Shown: one piece after another, positions 43,464-52,519 of the stretch | How the letters are laid out: each line of letters begins with the position of its first letter | Numbering within the stretch: the first letter of the stretch is position 1 | NCBI GenBank assembly: GCA_963777695.1 | Contig: CAVZRC010000004.1 | Location: 2,666,001 to 2,730,000 of the forward strand | Source of the DNA: CAVZRC01 sp963777695 | Lineage (GTDB): Bacteria; Planctomycetota; Planctomycetia; Isosphaerales; Isosphaeraceae | Direction: 5' to 3' | Length of the DNA: 64,000 nt | Program-made: the position numbers and the translations under genes | The notes under the pieces: generated by a model | Seen by the model: the letters and a program-made list of their open reading frames with translations, nothing else | What the model was told of the DNA's origin: nothing | Databases searched by the model: none

Positions 43464-44193
43464 CGCGACGGAGCCGCGACCTCGAGCGAGGAAACGCTTC
43501 GTCCCTTCGGTGGAGGGCTAGATTTCCGCGCGTACCCAGCCCGATCGGTGAGTGCTCTCGGGCGGTTCTCACGCCGATTTCGCTTGCGTCACATCCGCGT
43601 GACGCGGCGCGGTCGGACGAGTCATCCAGTTGTGTTGTAAGCTATTGTGGCAATAGGGTTCGGGCGGAGAATCGGCTGCCCTGGTTTGCACTCATCTACA
43701 ACTTTTCAACCCGGCTTTGTGCTGGAAAAGTGGTCTGCGGTCAGGAGATGCCGAGGACCGGAGCAGTCTTGAGCCACTCTGCTTGGACAAGTTCAACCTG
43801 TATGCTCATATTCCACCGGCACTGAATAAGCTCACGCACTAACCCGAAGCGTCAGCGAGGGTCTGCGGCCTTTCCCCTCGCTGGCGCTTCGGGTTAGTAT
43901 AAGTCAGCATGCGATCATTATTTGCATAATTAATAAATGTTCGCCGATTGACATCGAGGCTTGCTTTGTGAACAAAATTATATGTCTTTTATGTGAGCAT
44001 ATATATAGTAAATGGGACTGCGTGGAGCGGAAGAGCCCCGTTGTGGCAATGTCTTATGAGCTTGCCACTGGGCCGAGCGAAGGGCCCAACTTCCGAGTCC
44101 GGCGGGAGACCCGTGGTCCTGCGGACGACGGCGACCCTTCGGGTGTCCAGAAGCACTCGCCCAACAATACCCCGATCACTCGCCTTCGCGCGC
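43464..44193. other. 730-bp interval without a supported gene
   Basis: Contains the long hairpin at 43838-43898 and then an A/T-rich patch at about 43900-44010 that contrasts sharply with the surroundings. Open frames here are not protein-like. It lies downstream of both flanking genes (aminotransferase and the STAND remnant converge), so the hairpin could end both transcripts. Confidence 0.5.
43838..43898 (+). repeat. 24-bp inverted repeat with 13-base loop (REP-like, possible bidirectional terminator)
   Basis: Left arm 43838-43861 begins ACTAACCCGAAGCG and right arm 43875-43898 ends GCGCTTCGGGTTAGT; only one mismatch in 24 pairs. It sits between two convergent genes. Repeats with a CCCGAAGCG...CGCTTCGGG core are, to my knowledge, common in planctomycete intergenic regions. 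Confidence 0.85.
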
Positions 44194-44444
44194 TCATCCA
44201 AGCGGGGCGTCTCGGATGGACTGCGTCAAAGCCTCCAGCCACTGGCGAAGCTCGTCCGGCAGGCCGTGGGGAATCGGCGACAGTTGGCCGGCGGCGAGCT
44301 GGCGGAGGAAGGCGGCGAACTCGGGGAACGGGGCGGGGCCCTAGTCGAGCTGGGCCAGGGTTTCCTCCTCGTCGGGGCCGATCGTGCTGCCGCCGAGACC
44401 GGCCTGACGCAGGTGACGGTGAGGGTTTGCAGGGCCTTGAGTAT
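44194..44444 (-). pseudogene. Out-of-frame remnant of the STAND protein C-terminus
   Basis: Reading on from the stop of the large STAND gene in a different phase gives protein-like sequence: LQTLTVTCVRQAGLGGSTIG, PDEEETLAQLD, a TAG at 44341, then PAPFPEFAAFLRQLAAG and LPDELRQWLEALTQSIRD to TGA at 44194. This looks like the natural end of the TPR protein displaced by a frameshift near 44445 and an amber mutation. The present gene ends RGNVGLPT instead. Confidence 0.5.
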
Positions 44445-47400
44445 CTAGGTGGGCAGCCCTACGTTACCTCTGGCGCGGTGTTTGCGTTCCTCGAGCAATG
44501 CATCACGCTTCTGTGCCCACTCGCCAGCGGCGGCGACGTCACCGCGGGCACGGGCGATCTCGGAGAGGGTGTGATAATCCACAAAGGCGTCCATGAGCCC
44601 GAGGGATTCGCGGATCTGGCGAGCATAGTGAGCGTGGCGCTCGGCAGAGGCCAGGTCGCCGAGGCGGAAGTGGACCTGCGCGAGCTGGCTCAACGCGGTG
44701 GCTTTATGGGACTCGTTGCCGTAGGATTGCGTGATCCGCAGACACTCCTCCGCTGATCGGCGGGCATCCTCGTAATGCCGCCCGGCAGAAGACGCGTCGC
44801 CCTGCTCGCGGGCGGCATCGCCTTCCTGCAGACAGACCATGCCGATGTTGTGCGCAGCCTGGAAAAGGCCGGGGTGATCCTTCAAATGCCCAGCCAACTC
44901 GCGGGACTTCTCGTACCAGGCCTGCGCCTTGGCCAGGCGGCCCGCCTCCCGCTCGGCCTCACCGAGGCTATTGTAGGTTAGCATCATCGCGCCCTGATTG
45001 CCTGCCTCCTGAAAGTGCCGGAGCGATTGCTGGTAAAGCCAGGTGGCGCGGTTGAGTTGGTTGCGTGCGGCGGCAAGCATTCCCTGATTAAGGATGGTCA
45101 CCCCCATCAGCTCCTTGTCCCCGGCCTGGCGTACCGCGGCGAGGGCCAGGTCATAGCGGGCATCGGCCTCGTCGTGGCGGCCCGCTTCCACGAGGATGCT
45201 GGCACAGCGGCTATGATCAGCGGCGACTTCACGTTGGTTGCCGAGTGCCTGTTGAATCTCGACACATTTCTCGGCCACGGCCAGAGCCTCATTGTGCCGG
45301 CCATTAAAACTCAGCGCATTGGCCAGATTGCCCATCGTGGCGGAGAGGTTTCCCAGTTGGACCGCCGCCCTGGCGTGGTCCGGCGTGGACAGGAGCGTTT
45401 CCCAGGACTGGCCTCCGGCTTTCTCCACCAGCGCTTCCCAGTGTCCAATAGACTCCCTTAGGAAGAGGATCGCCTGTGTCGAATAACCGGACTGGCCAAA
45501 GATCATGCCCAACCCCCCAATCGCAAGTGCCGTTTGAAACGCGGGATCGAAATCCGTGGTTTCGCGGAGGCGCTCGATGAGGGCCTGGAGTTGCTCGACC
45601 GCGCCCTGCGGATCGCCCTGGGCAAACCGCGTGTAGGCGTGCTGACTCTCGTAGGCGGCGGCTTCCTCCGAGAAGCCCTGCTGGGTCGCCGCGTCCCTCA
45701 GCCACTGCACCCAGGCATCGCGCTCGCGGAGGCGGCCGGACATTTGCAGATAGTGGCGAAACGTATCGCCCAGCGCCGCGGCGGCCTGGAACTGCTGATC
45801 GGCCACGGCCCAGTGAACGGCGGTCCGGTAGTTCGTCTCCTCGCGGTCCAGGATTCCCAACGAGGCACTCGATTGGGAACCCCTCAGTGCCTGTTGCAGC
45901 GCCTGCATAAGGGCATTATAACCGGCGATGAAGCGCTGGCGGGTCTCGGGCTGCTGGGCCAGGGCGGCATCGGCCACGGCGAAGGAGAGGGTGGGGTGGA
46001 AGCGTAGGAAGGGGCGATCGGCGACCTGGAACTCGTACTCCGGCCGCACGAGGGCGATGCCTTGCAGCTCCCGGCGGATGGGTTCCCAGGCTTCCGGGTC
46101 GAGCTGGCTCACCTCGAGCAGGATCTGTTCGAACACCCCACCGCGGAACAGACCGAGCCAGGGCAGCGCCGCGCGAGCGGCGGCGCTGAGGTGGCGGCGG
46201 GAGAACTCCAGCGAGGCGAGCAGCGATTGGTTGCGGCCCTCCGGCGCATCCTGCTGGAACTGCGCCAGGAGCGTGGTGAAGTCGGCCCGGATCTTCTCCG
46301 GCGAGAGGGTGCGCAGGTGCGGGCCGACGAGTTCGAGAGAGAGGGGATGGTCCGCCAGGTCGCGCAGCAGCGGATCGAGCCGGTCGCGGTCGAACCGGGG
46401 GTCGTCGAGGGTCAGGCCGTCGCGTTTCAGGACGTGCGAGAGCAGCCACAGGCTATCGGCGCGGGCGAGGCCGTGGAGTTCGTGCCGTCCGGCGCCGGGC
46501 AGCCCGGTGTCGCCGGGGCGGCAGGTGACGAGTAGGCGGCCCTGGCCCGGGCCGGCGATAAGATCGCGGAACAGCTCGGCGAGGCGGTGGCGTTCGTCGT
46601 CGGTGTAAGGATTGTCGAGGGCATCGACCCCGTCGTTGAACTGCGGCAGGGTGCTCTCGAAGTTGTCCCAGACCATCAGCACGTCGTGTTGCCGGAACAA
46701 CTCGAGGACGCGGCGGCACTGCATTGCGGCGGGAAATTGCTCGAACTTCGGCCCGTCGAGGTAGGCGCCGAGCAACTGGACCACTCGCTCGGCGCCGGCG
46801 TACTGCTCGAAGCTGAGGAAGCAGGCGCCGTCGCGGAACAGGCCGCTGCGCGTCCACCAGTGGGCGGCCTCGGTGGCGAGGGCGGTCTTGCCCATGCCGC
46901 CCATGGCGTGCAGCACGAGGCCGCGCTCGGTGCGGAATCGACGCTCCAGCTCGTAGAGCTCCCGCGCCCGGCCGTGGAAGCCATTCTGCGGCTCCTGCGG
47001 GAAGGGGCCGGATTCCTCTCGTCCTCGTGCCGGGAGGCGGAACCCGCGACGGCGGCGGGCATCCTCGGCATCGGCACTGCGGATGTGGCGGGCGAGCAGC
47101 GCGGCGTTGTCCGCGTCGCGGGCGGGATCGGTGAAGTCCGCCCAGTGCAGACCCTCCAGTTCGGGAGGGAGCTTCACTGTCTCGAACTTGATCGGGATGA
47201 GCCGGTCTCGCTCGGGATTGAGCGGGTCATGCGTGTCGATCTGCCATTGCACCCATTTCGATTTCAGCGCGGGCTTCGAGCCAACGACGACCGTGAACCG
47301 ACTGTTCTTGATGCCGGTCTCGCACTGGGGCTTCCGATCGCCCAGTCCTCGCTCCCATTTGTCGAGCCACACGCGCAGGCCGTGCTTTTCCCCGAGTGAG

Positions 47401-49001
47401 AGGGCGAGCGCCTCGACGCGGGCCGAGTCGTTGTCATGGTGGCTGAGGAAGACGTCGAACGGCCGCACGGGTGACTGCCCGGCGGCATCGGGCGGGACGA
47501 GCGCGTCATCCGCGTCGCGCTGGTAGAGATGGGGCAGGAACCAGTCCTTCAGCGTGATGGTCCGGGCATTGGGACCGGATTCGAGCCAGCGTGCCGACGT
47601 GAAGAACAAGGCGATGCGGGCCTGCGCCACGGCCTGGCCGATGGTGGTCCCGCTCACGAGCTCGCGGTAGAAGCGGTCGAGCAGCAGTCGCGCGGCCTCG
47701 ACGTGGACGGCGTGGCCCATGGAGAGCACGCTGCCCACGCCCGCCTTGATCAACCGCGGCGCGACCGAGCGGAAGACGGCGGCCTTGCCTACGGTGGCGC
47801 TGCGGCACGCCTCCAGGATCACCAGGGGGATCCGATGATTCGCGAAGAGGTTGCCGAGACGGTCGGCCGAGATGAGGTCGGTCTTCGAGTCGCCGAGACC
47901 ATCGTCGGGCTTCTCGAAACACAACGCGCCGATCTCCGACTGCGGCAGGAAGGTGCCATGACCATCGAAGTGGACGAGGTCGTACGGGTCACCGGCCTGC
48001 TGACCGGCGCGGAGCATCTCCTCCAGGCGCACCAGGGTGGGCGGGCGGCAGAAGTCCACGCGCACGCTGGGGCCGAGCGGATCGAGGGCCTCGAAGAGCG
48101 CCTTGGTCGTGTGTCGCGGATCGATGAAGCCGGCATCGGCCGGTCGGCTGACGATGTAGAGGATGCGCAGGGGGAGCTTCGCCGCACAGGTGTTGGACTT
48201 CTTCGGCACTTCCAACTGACGCCGCACCGATACTCGCTGCGCGAGCTTGCCCACGCCATCGGTCATGAGCTCCCAGGGCAGACGCAGCAGCACCGGGTCT
48301 TGTGTGGCAAGGGTCAGCTCTCGCGGCTCCGGAGCGTCGAGGAGCGCCTTCAGGAGGTCGCGGTTCTCCTCGGCCGTGAACAGGGCGTCGTGCAACTCGC
48401 GGCCCCATCGTTCGAGGTCGCCTTCAATCCGCCGAGCCCGGGTGACCGCGCCGCCGTCGGGCAGGTCCATGTAATCTTCGAGGTACCAGCGGAGGTTCTC
48501 GTACTCGTCCTCGGTCAGGAAGGGTATGAACGGGACTTCGACGCCGAGGGGGCTCCCGCCGGCATCGGTGAGCCGGGCACGATAGCCCTGGTTTTCGTCG
48601 GAGTTGAAGAGGACGCGGAGGGATGTGACTGACGTTTGATCTTGAGGCGCAGGCGGTTCTGGATCGATCACCTTCTCGGGTTCAATGGAGATTACGTTGT
48701 CCGAAGACTCCGGGCTCGACTTTTCCTTGGTGAGCCAGAGTTCCTGGAGACCCTGGATGATCGCCGCCTTCCTGGGGCGTTCCCGCGTCAGGTGGGCGAA
48801 GAATTGCTCATCGATCAGGCCCCGGCGATCCAATGCTTGGATGACGTTGTAGACATACTCCATCCGGCCGACGCTCTGGGGCACGGAGTCGGCGACCTCC
48901 CTGTATTCTTTCAGGTTGAGGAAGATCTCGAGTTCCTTTGCCGTGAACGAGCTCACGAGGAAATCGCGGAGTTCCTCGATCTTTGCGCCCTTGGTCGCCA
49001 T
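44445..49001 (-). CDS. EAD-CHAT-TIR-STAND NTPase-TPR protein (NLR-like immune protein)
   Basis: 1518 residues. Residues 1-90 resemble an effector-associated (death-like) adaptor domain: KIEELRDFLVSSFTAKELEIFL, then YVYNVIQALDRRG. About 135-490 is a CHAT caspase-like protease with His in DLVHFDGHGTF (about 348) and Cys in VILEACRSATVG (about 399). About 512-650 is a TIR domain (RPFDVFLSHHDNDSARVEAL, LRVWLDKWERGLGD; candidate NADase Glu in CETGIKNSR, about 561). A STAND/NB-ARC ATPase follows (Walker A HAMGGMGKTAL about 700; Walker B VLMVWDNFE about 777), then a winged-helix-like part and about ten TPRs to the C-terminus. Two enzyme effectors in one NLR-like chain is unusual. ATG 49001 has AGGAGAG some 12 bases upstream. 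Probably anti-phage or cell-suicide sensor (inference). Confidence 0.88.
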   Translation of the reverse strand: MATKGAKIEELRDFLVSSFTAKELEIFLNLKEYREVADSVPQSVGRMEYVYNVIQALDRRGLIDEQFFAHLTRERPRKAAIIQGLQELWLTKEKSSPESSDNVISIEPEKVIDPEPPAPQDQTSVTSLRVLFNSDENQGYRARLTDAGGSPLGVEVPFIPFLTEDEYENLRWYLEDYMDLPDGGAVTRARRIEGDLERWGRELHDALFTAEENRDLLKALLDAPEPRELTLATQDPVLLRLPWELMTDGVGKLAQRVSVRRQLEVPKKSNTCAAKLPLRILYIVSRPADAGFIDPRHTTKALFEALDPLGPSVRVDFCRPPTLVRLEEMLRAGQQAGDPYDLVHFDGHGTFLPQSEIGALCFEKPDDGLGDSKTDLISADRLGNLFANHRIPLVILEACRSATVGKAAVFRSVAPRLIKAGVGSVLSMGHAVHVEAARLLLDRFYRELVSGTTIGQAVAQARIALFFTSARWLESGPNARTITLKDWFLPHLYQRDADDALVPPDAAGQSPVRPFDVFLSHHDNDSARVEALALSLGEKHGLRVWLDKWERGLGDRKPQCETGIKNSRFTVVVGSKPALKSKWVQWQIDTHDPLNPERDRLIPIKFETVKLPPELEGLHWADFTDPARDADNAALLARHIRSADAEDARRRRGFRLPARGREESGPFPQEPQNGFHGRARELYELERRFRTERGLVLHAMGGMGKTALATEAAHWWTRSGLFRDGACFLSFEQYAGAERVVQLLGAYLDGPKFEQFPAAMQCRRVLELFRQHDVLMVWDNFESTLPQFNDGVDALDNPYTDDERHRLAELFRDLIAGPGQGRLLVTCRPGDTGLPGAGRHELHGLARADSLWLLSHVLKRDGLTLDDPRFDRDRLDPLLRDLADHPLSLELVGPHLRTLSPEKIRADFTTLLAQFQQDAPEGRNQSLLASLEFSRRHLSAAARAALPWLGLFRGGVFEQILLEVSQLDPEAWEPIRRELQGIALVRPEYEFQVADRPFLRFHPTLSFAVADAALAQQPETRQRFIAGYNALMQALQQALRGSQSSASLGILDREETNYRTAVHWAVADQQFQAAAALGDTFRHYLQMSGRLRERDAWVQWLRDAATQQGFSEEAAAYESQHAYTRFAQGDPQGAVEQLQALIERLRETTDFDPAFQTALAIGGLGMIFGQSGYSTQAILFLRESIGHWEALVEKAGGQSWETLLSTPDHARAAVQLGNLSATMGNLANALSFNGRHNEALAVAEKCVEIQQALGNQREVAADHSRCASILVEAGRHDEADARYDLALAAVRQAGDKELMGVTILNQGMLAAARNQLNRATWLYQQSLRHFQEAGNQGAMMLTYNSLGEAEREAGRLAKAQAWYEKSRELAGHLKDHPGLFQAAHNIGMVCLQEGDAAREQGDASSAGRHYEDARRSAEECLRITQSYGNESHKATALSQLAQVHFRLGDLASAERHAHYARQIRESLGLMDAFVDYHTLSEIARARGDVAAAGEWAQKRDALLEERKHRARGNVGLPT

Positions 49002-49053
49002 CGCCGAACTCGCTCTCCTGGCCAGGTTTTGGAGATCGCGTGGAGAACATGGG

Positions 49054-49141
49054 CTTCGGAACGCTTTCAGACCAGGTTTGCGATCGTTCCAGTTTCTCAT
49101 TATAACCTGGATCGCAATCCTGATCTGAAGGCGTTCCGAAG
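49054..49141 (+). repeat. 32-bp inverted repeat upstream of the STAND gene
   Basis: Arms 49054-49085 (begins CTTCGGAACGC) and 49110-49141 (ends GCGTTCCGAAG) pair with three mismatches around a 24-base loop. It starts 53 bp before the STAND start codon, so it may be a leader hairpin, an operator or a small mobile repeat. The rest of 49142-49516 has no gene. Confidence 0.85.
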
Positions 49142-49516
49142 AAATGGCTCAGGGCGATCTGAGTGGGAGAGATCAAGAGTTCGGGTCTGGAAAAGGCCCT
49201 TCGCAACGACGGACTCCTCCATCGACCGACTCATCCGGCTCTATCAAACCTGGCAGCGTACCAATCTTGAGAGGTCGCTCACGGTTGTCGGCGTCCGGCC
49301 CTTGGCCCACGCGGTGGATCAGCGTGTCTCTCGTCCGGGTCGGCCGCGGGGAGTTCGCCGAGAAGGGAGCATCATTTGGTGTCGAATCGATTTTTGGGGA
49401 CGCTCCTCGCTGTCCGTTCCGGTTCCAACATCAGAAGCTGGTGATTCCGGCTGCGTTTATGCCGGAGAGTAGGGCGCCACGCTCGATCGCATCAGCCGGC
49501 AAGGGCACACGCAGGC

Positions 49517-50050
49517 ATGGGACACAAGCAATCGGAAAAGATCACCGTGGTCGAGTACAACCCCGATTGGCCATCGTTGTTTCGAAGGTTGAGCCTTCCT
49601 GTGAAAGATGCCCTGGGCGAGATCGCCGTCGCCATCGAGCATGTGGGGAGCACCGCCGTGCCGGGTCTCGCCGCCAAGCCGATCATCGACATCGACGTCG
49701 TGATCCCCTCCCTGGCCGACTTGTCGGTCGTGGTCGCACGCCTCGCGTTGCTCGGCTACACCCATCAGGGTGACCTCGGGATTCGCGGGCGGGAAGCCTT
49801 CCTGGCCCCGTCGTCGAAGCCGGAGCATTATCTTTATGTGTGCTCGATCGATGGTAAGGAACTCCGCCGTCACCGACTGTTCCGCGATTATCTGCTCGGA
49901 CATCCCGCGGTGGCGAGTCGCTATGCTGCCCTGAAGAAGGATGCGGCCCGACGGTTCCCGGACGACCGCCCCGCCTATACGGAGGCCAAGAGCTACTTCA
50001 TCGAGGAGGTGTTGCGGATGGCGGAGACCGGGGAATCGAGCGATACCTGA
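49517..50050 (+). CDS. GrpB-family (UPF0157) nucleotidyltransferase-like protein
   Basis: 177 residues. GrpB features: ITVVEYNPDWPSLFRRL, AIEHVGSTAVPGLAAKPIIDIDVVI (nucleotidyltransferase-like GS...DxD), KPEHYLYVCSIDGKELRRHRLFRDYL and the YTEAKSYFIEEVL helix. Function of the family is undefined. Stand-alone, divergent from the STAND gene. Confidence 0.9.
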   Translation: MGHKQSEKITVVEYNPDWPSLFRRLSLPVKDALGEIAVAIEHVGSTAVPGLAAKPIIDIDVVIPSLADLSVVVARLALLGYTHQGDLGIRGREAFLAPSSKPEHYLYVCSIDGKELRRHRLFRDYLLGHPAVASRYAALKKDAARRFPDDRPAYTEAKSYFIEEVLRMAETGESSDT

Positions 50051-50136
50051 CAATCCGGTCGAGGCGTCGATGGTCAGCGTACGGGCGAGTGTATCGTGTC
50101 GATGCCGCTGCAGCGGGTCGAGCAAGCAGGGGGCAC

Positions 50137-50168
50137 GGCCCGCGGATGATCCGGGGACGCCTGCCTCT
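50137..50168 (+). repeat. Dispersed 32-bp repeat, copy 1
   Basis: The core GCGGATGATCCGGGG followed by GCCTGCCTCT recurs at 51917-51948 with three differences in 32. Both copies are in short non-coding gaps beside gene ends. Confidence 0.65.
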
Positions 50169-50192
50169 CGAAGTCCGAACTCCCGGCGTCCA

Positions 50193-50660
50193 TTATTGGG
50201 AACGCGATACCCCCGTCGCATCGCGTGCCACCCCGAAGAGGAAAGGCACGTAGGGCAGCGCGAACGCCGCGAAGAACAGGATGTCGGAAGTGAGATAGAC
50301 GGGGCTAAATAGGTACTTCGGTAAGCCCGCGATCACCCCCGCTGCCATACCCGCCGAGAGAATGCTCAGGTACGGGACTTCCCATCGGCGGGCCCATGGC
50401 CGAAGCCGAAGCAGGCCATACCCCCCGATCAAACCGCAGAAGGTCAGCAGAGCACAAGCCGTCGTGAATATGAGCCAGTCGAAATCCAGGTGTTCCGGTA
50501 TATGGCCACCTTTGAAATGGCTTTTGGCATGGTAGAACCGACCGGTCATGTAGGATCTTAGGGCCACCCAGCCGAAGTACACGGCGTAACCGATCTGGAT
50601 GACGCCGACCGTGCGAGTATAAGTCCGCATCAATCCGAGGTGGCTTGCGCGGGATGGCAT
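50193..50660 (-). CDS. Hypothetical four-helix membrane protein
   Basis: 155 residues (or 145 from the internal MRTYTRTVG). Four hydrophobic segments (GVIQIGYAVYFGWVAL; WLIFTTACALLTFCGLIGGYGLL; YLSILSAGMAAGVIAGL; DILFFAAFALPYVPFLFGVA). No family recognised. Confidence 0.6.
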   Translation of the reverse strand: MPSRASHLGLMRTYTRTVGVIQIGYAVYFGWVALRSYMTGRFYHAKSHFKGGHIPEHLDFDWLIFTTACALLTFCGLIGGYGLLRLRPWARRWEVPYLSILSAGMAAGVIAGLPKYLFSPVYLTSDILFFAAFALPYVPFLFGVARDATGVSRSQ

Positions 50661-50841
50661 GCCGGATCGCTGACTTCAACACGGGCCCCTGCCTCGGTGA
50701 TCGGGTCGGGATGGGCATCGAGCTGCGCGACATGTTGCACGGCTTCAACCCCCCTTTTGCTCCCGCCTCACTCGATCGACAACTGTCCGATGGTTCCATC
50801 GTATCCGCCGGGGGGATCGCTTCAACGGGCGTCCCGGCAGC

Positions 50842-50970
50842 TAGAGCGCTTCACGATTGGGTTGCCCACGGTCGGGGGACAGAGCCCCCTCCTACCAGGA
50901 CGTCCCTGGCCGGTCTCTTGTAGGAGCCGGCTCCGTCCGGCGATTCTTCACCCAATCGTCAGGCGCTCTA
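50842..50970 (+). mobile_element. 129-bp MITE-like element with 21-bp terminal inverted repeats
   Basis: Left end 50842-50862 begins TAGAGCGCTTCACGATTGGG; right end 50950-50970 is its reverse complement with two mismatches. Ends are TA...TA. The interior has further short inverted pairs but no ORF. The right end supplies the TAG stop of the small gene at 50968-51243. Non-coding gap 50661-50967 holds nothing else. Confidence 0.6.
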
Positions 50971-51243
50971 ACGCGGAGCGAACTGCCCGGCCCGTTTCCC
51001 GCCGCCCAGCCGTCGATCGAACAGCGACAGTCCATATAGCGGCACGGCGAGCACCAGGGCCGGGACGCCCCAGATGACGGCGAACTTGAGCAGGGCCAGG
51101 CCCCAGCCGGTCTCCTGACTGTCCGGGCCGAGGCCGTCTCGCACGATCCAGACGATCGGGGCGAGGCCGGCCCAGCAGATCAACGCCGCCTGCAAGATGA
51201 CCATCAGGAGCTGGAGGAAGAAACGCAGCACGGTCCGCATCAA
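50968..51243 (-). CDS. Small membrane protein, unknown
   Basis: 91 residues, two membrane segments (FFLQLLMVILQAALICWAGLA and LALLKFAVIWGVPALVLAVPLYGL) and a basic tail. Its stop codon is inside the right end of the MITE-like element, so the original C-terminus may have been altered. 30 bp separates it from the upstream membrane-protein gene; probably an operon. Confidence 0.55.
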   Translation of the reverse strand: MMRTVLRFFLQLLMVILQAALICWAGLAPIVWIVRDGLGPDSQETGWGLALLKFAVIWGVPALVLAVPLYGLSLFDRRLGGGKRAGQFAPR

Positions 51244-51273
51244 CTCGGTCTCCAGGATTTGGGATCAAAGCAC

Positions 51274-51792
51274 TTATATTTCTCCCTTGCATGCATGCGC
51301 ACTCCGGGGTGCCCGGCGCGTGTACCAGGATATGATCCATCGGATGACCAGGCCGAATACGGCCGCGAAGGCAATCAGGATACCGCCGGTCAGGAGCGTC
51401 GCGAGGAATCCGCCGATTGCGGTGCTCAGATCGCCGGTTTCGCGGGTCATTGCCACGGCCACATCGACGCCGATCAAACCGGCCCAGATATGGAGAAAGG
51501 GGACGAATTGAGAGGCAGCGACAATCCACCCACCATACGCCACCGTGAGCATGGCCTCGCGGTAGACGAAGCAGGCACGACACCCGAGCGCGAACACAGT
51601 GATGATGCCGACCATCATCCCGACCCTGCCGCCCTCGCGGGTCCTCATCAACCCCAGATAGACCGGCAGGATCAGGTTGACGGCATAAACGCCGATCCAG
51701 GCCACCACTGGAGGCGGCCCGCCGGGGCCGGGCGGCTTGCCGGACTTGTCCAGGATTTGTCCGGCAAAGTACGGATCATCGGGGATGGCCAT
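51274..51792 (-). CDS. Hypothetical membrane protein
   Basis: 172 residues with about four membrane segments (VAWIGVYAVNLILPVYLGLM; GRVGMMVGIITVFALGCRACFV; WAGLIGVDVAVAM; GGFLATLLTGGILIAFAAVF), a Gly/Pro-rich cytosolic start (KSGKPPGPGGPPP) and a basic C-terminus. No family recognised. Confidence 0.6.
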   Translation of the reverse strand: MAIPDDPYFAGQILDKSGKPPGPGGPPPVVAWIGVYAVNLILPVYLGLMRTREGGRVGMMVGIITVFALGCRACFVYREAMLTVAYGGWIVAASQFVPFLHIWAGLIGVDVAVAMTRETGDLSTAIGGFLATLLTGGILIAFAAVFGLVIRWIISWYTRRAPRSAHACKGEI

Positions 51793-51916
51793 AACGCGAG
51801 CACCTCATCGCCTGGTTTCGGCATGATCAGCGGCCCTATCGTCGGGGACGAGCCTTGACTTTGCAATACCAAGTGAAAGGCCGGAGCGTTCGCGGCCGGG
51901 CCCTTCGGCGTGGCAT

Positions 51917-51948
51917 GGCCGGCGGATGATCCGGGGGTGCCTGCCTCT
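51917..51948 (+). repeat. Dispersed 32-bp repeat, copy 2
   Basis: 29 of 32 positions identical to 50137-50168. Lies 5 bp before the stop of the lipoprotein gene. Confidence 0.65.
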
Positions 51949-51952
51949 TCGT

Positions 51953-52519
51953 TCAGGGGGATGTGGTCCCTACGCCTCGGTGGTCGAGTCCGCCTTCCTT
52001 CGGCTTCTGCGGAGTGTCGACGTGCGTATCATGGGGCGGGGCCTCCGGCTTCTTCCGCTCGGCCTCGTTGGGATCGAGGTAGCGGGTCGGGCTGACGTCG
52101 ACGTCGGATGAGAAAACATTCGCCTCGGAGTGGGAACCGCGCCGATAGATCATCCGGCACTCCTTGATCTTGACCGTGTCCGACTGGCTCCGGCTGGCGG
52201 TCCGCCCGAACTTGGCGATCTTTAACAATTCCGCCGGGACTTGCGGATTGATCTCGGCGGTCTTCGACCCTTCGATCTTCAGCGTGCGAGAGCCCTCTGT
52301 AACTTCTTCCGCACGAACGATCTCGTATCCTTCGGGGAAATGCGCGTCCATCAGCTTCTCGGCGCGGTGGTGATAGTAGGTGGGCCACCGGTTCGAGTTC
52401 TCGGGCATGCCGATCACGCCGAAGTTCCCGTCCTGATAGACGTAGCGCACGGACTGGGTGGTGGCGCAACCCGTCGAGAAGACGGCGAAGAGTGCGATGA
52501 GAAAAACCGAGGCGCGCAT
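51953..52519 (-). CDS. Hypothetical lipoprotein
   Basis: 188 residues. Lipoprotein signal MRASVFLIALFAVFSTGC with lipobox STGC. The mature part begins ATTQSVRYVYQDGNFGVIGMPENSNRWP and contains YYHHRAEKLMDAHFPEGYEIVRAEEV, a pattern seen in small planctomycete lipoproteins; the C-terminus is Pro/His/Lys-rich and disordered. No defined domain. Confidence 0.75.
   Translation of the reverse strand: MRASVFLIALFAVFSTGCATTQSVRYVYQDGNFGVIGMPENSNRWPTYYHHRAEKLMDAHFPEGYEIVRAEEVTEGSRTLKIEGSKTAEINPQVPAELLKIAKFGRTASRSQSDTVKIKECRMIYRRGSHSEANVFSSDVDVSPTRYLDPNEAERKKPEAPPHDTHVDTPQKPKEGGLDHRGVGTTSP

Noticed and set aside
43968..44756. 262-codon plus-strand frame starting in the A/T-rich patch
   Set aside because: Becomes Arg/Gly-rich at once and runs antisense to the STAND gene; no ribosome site.
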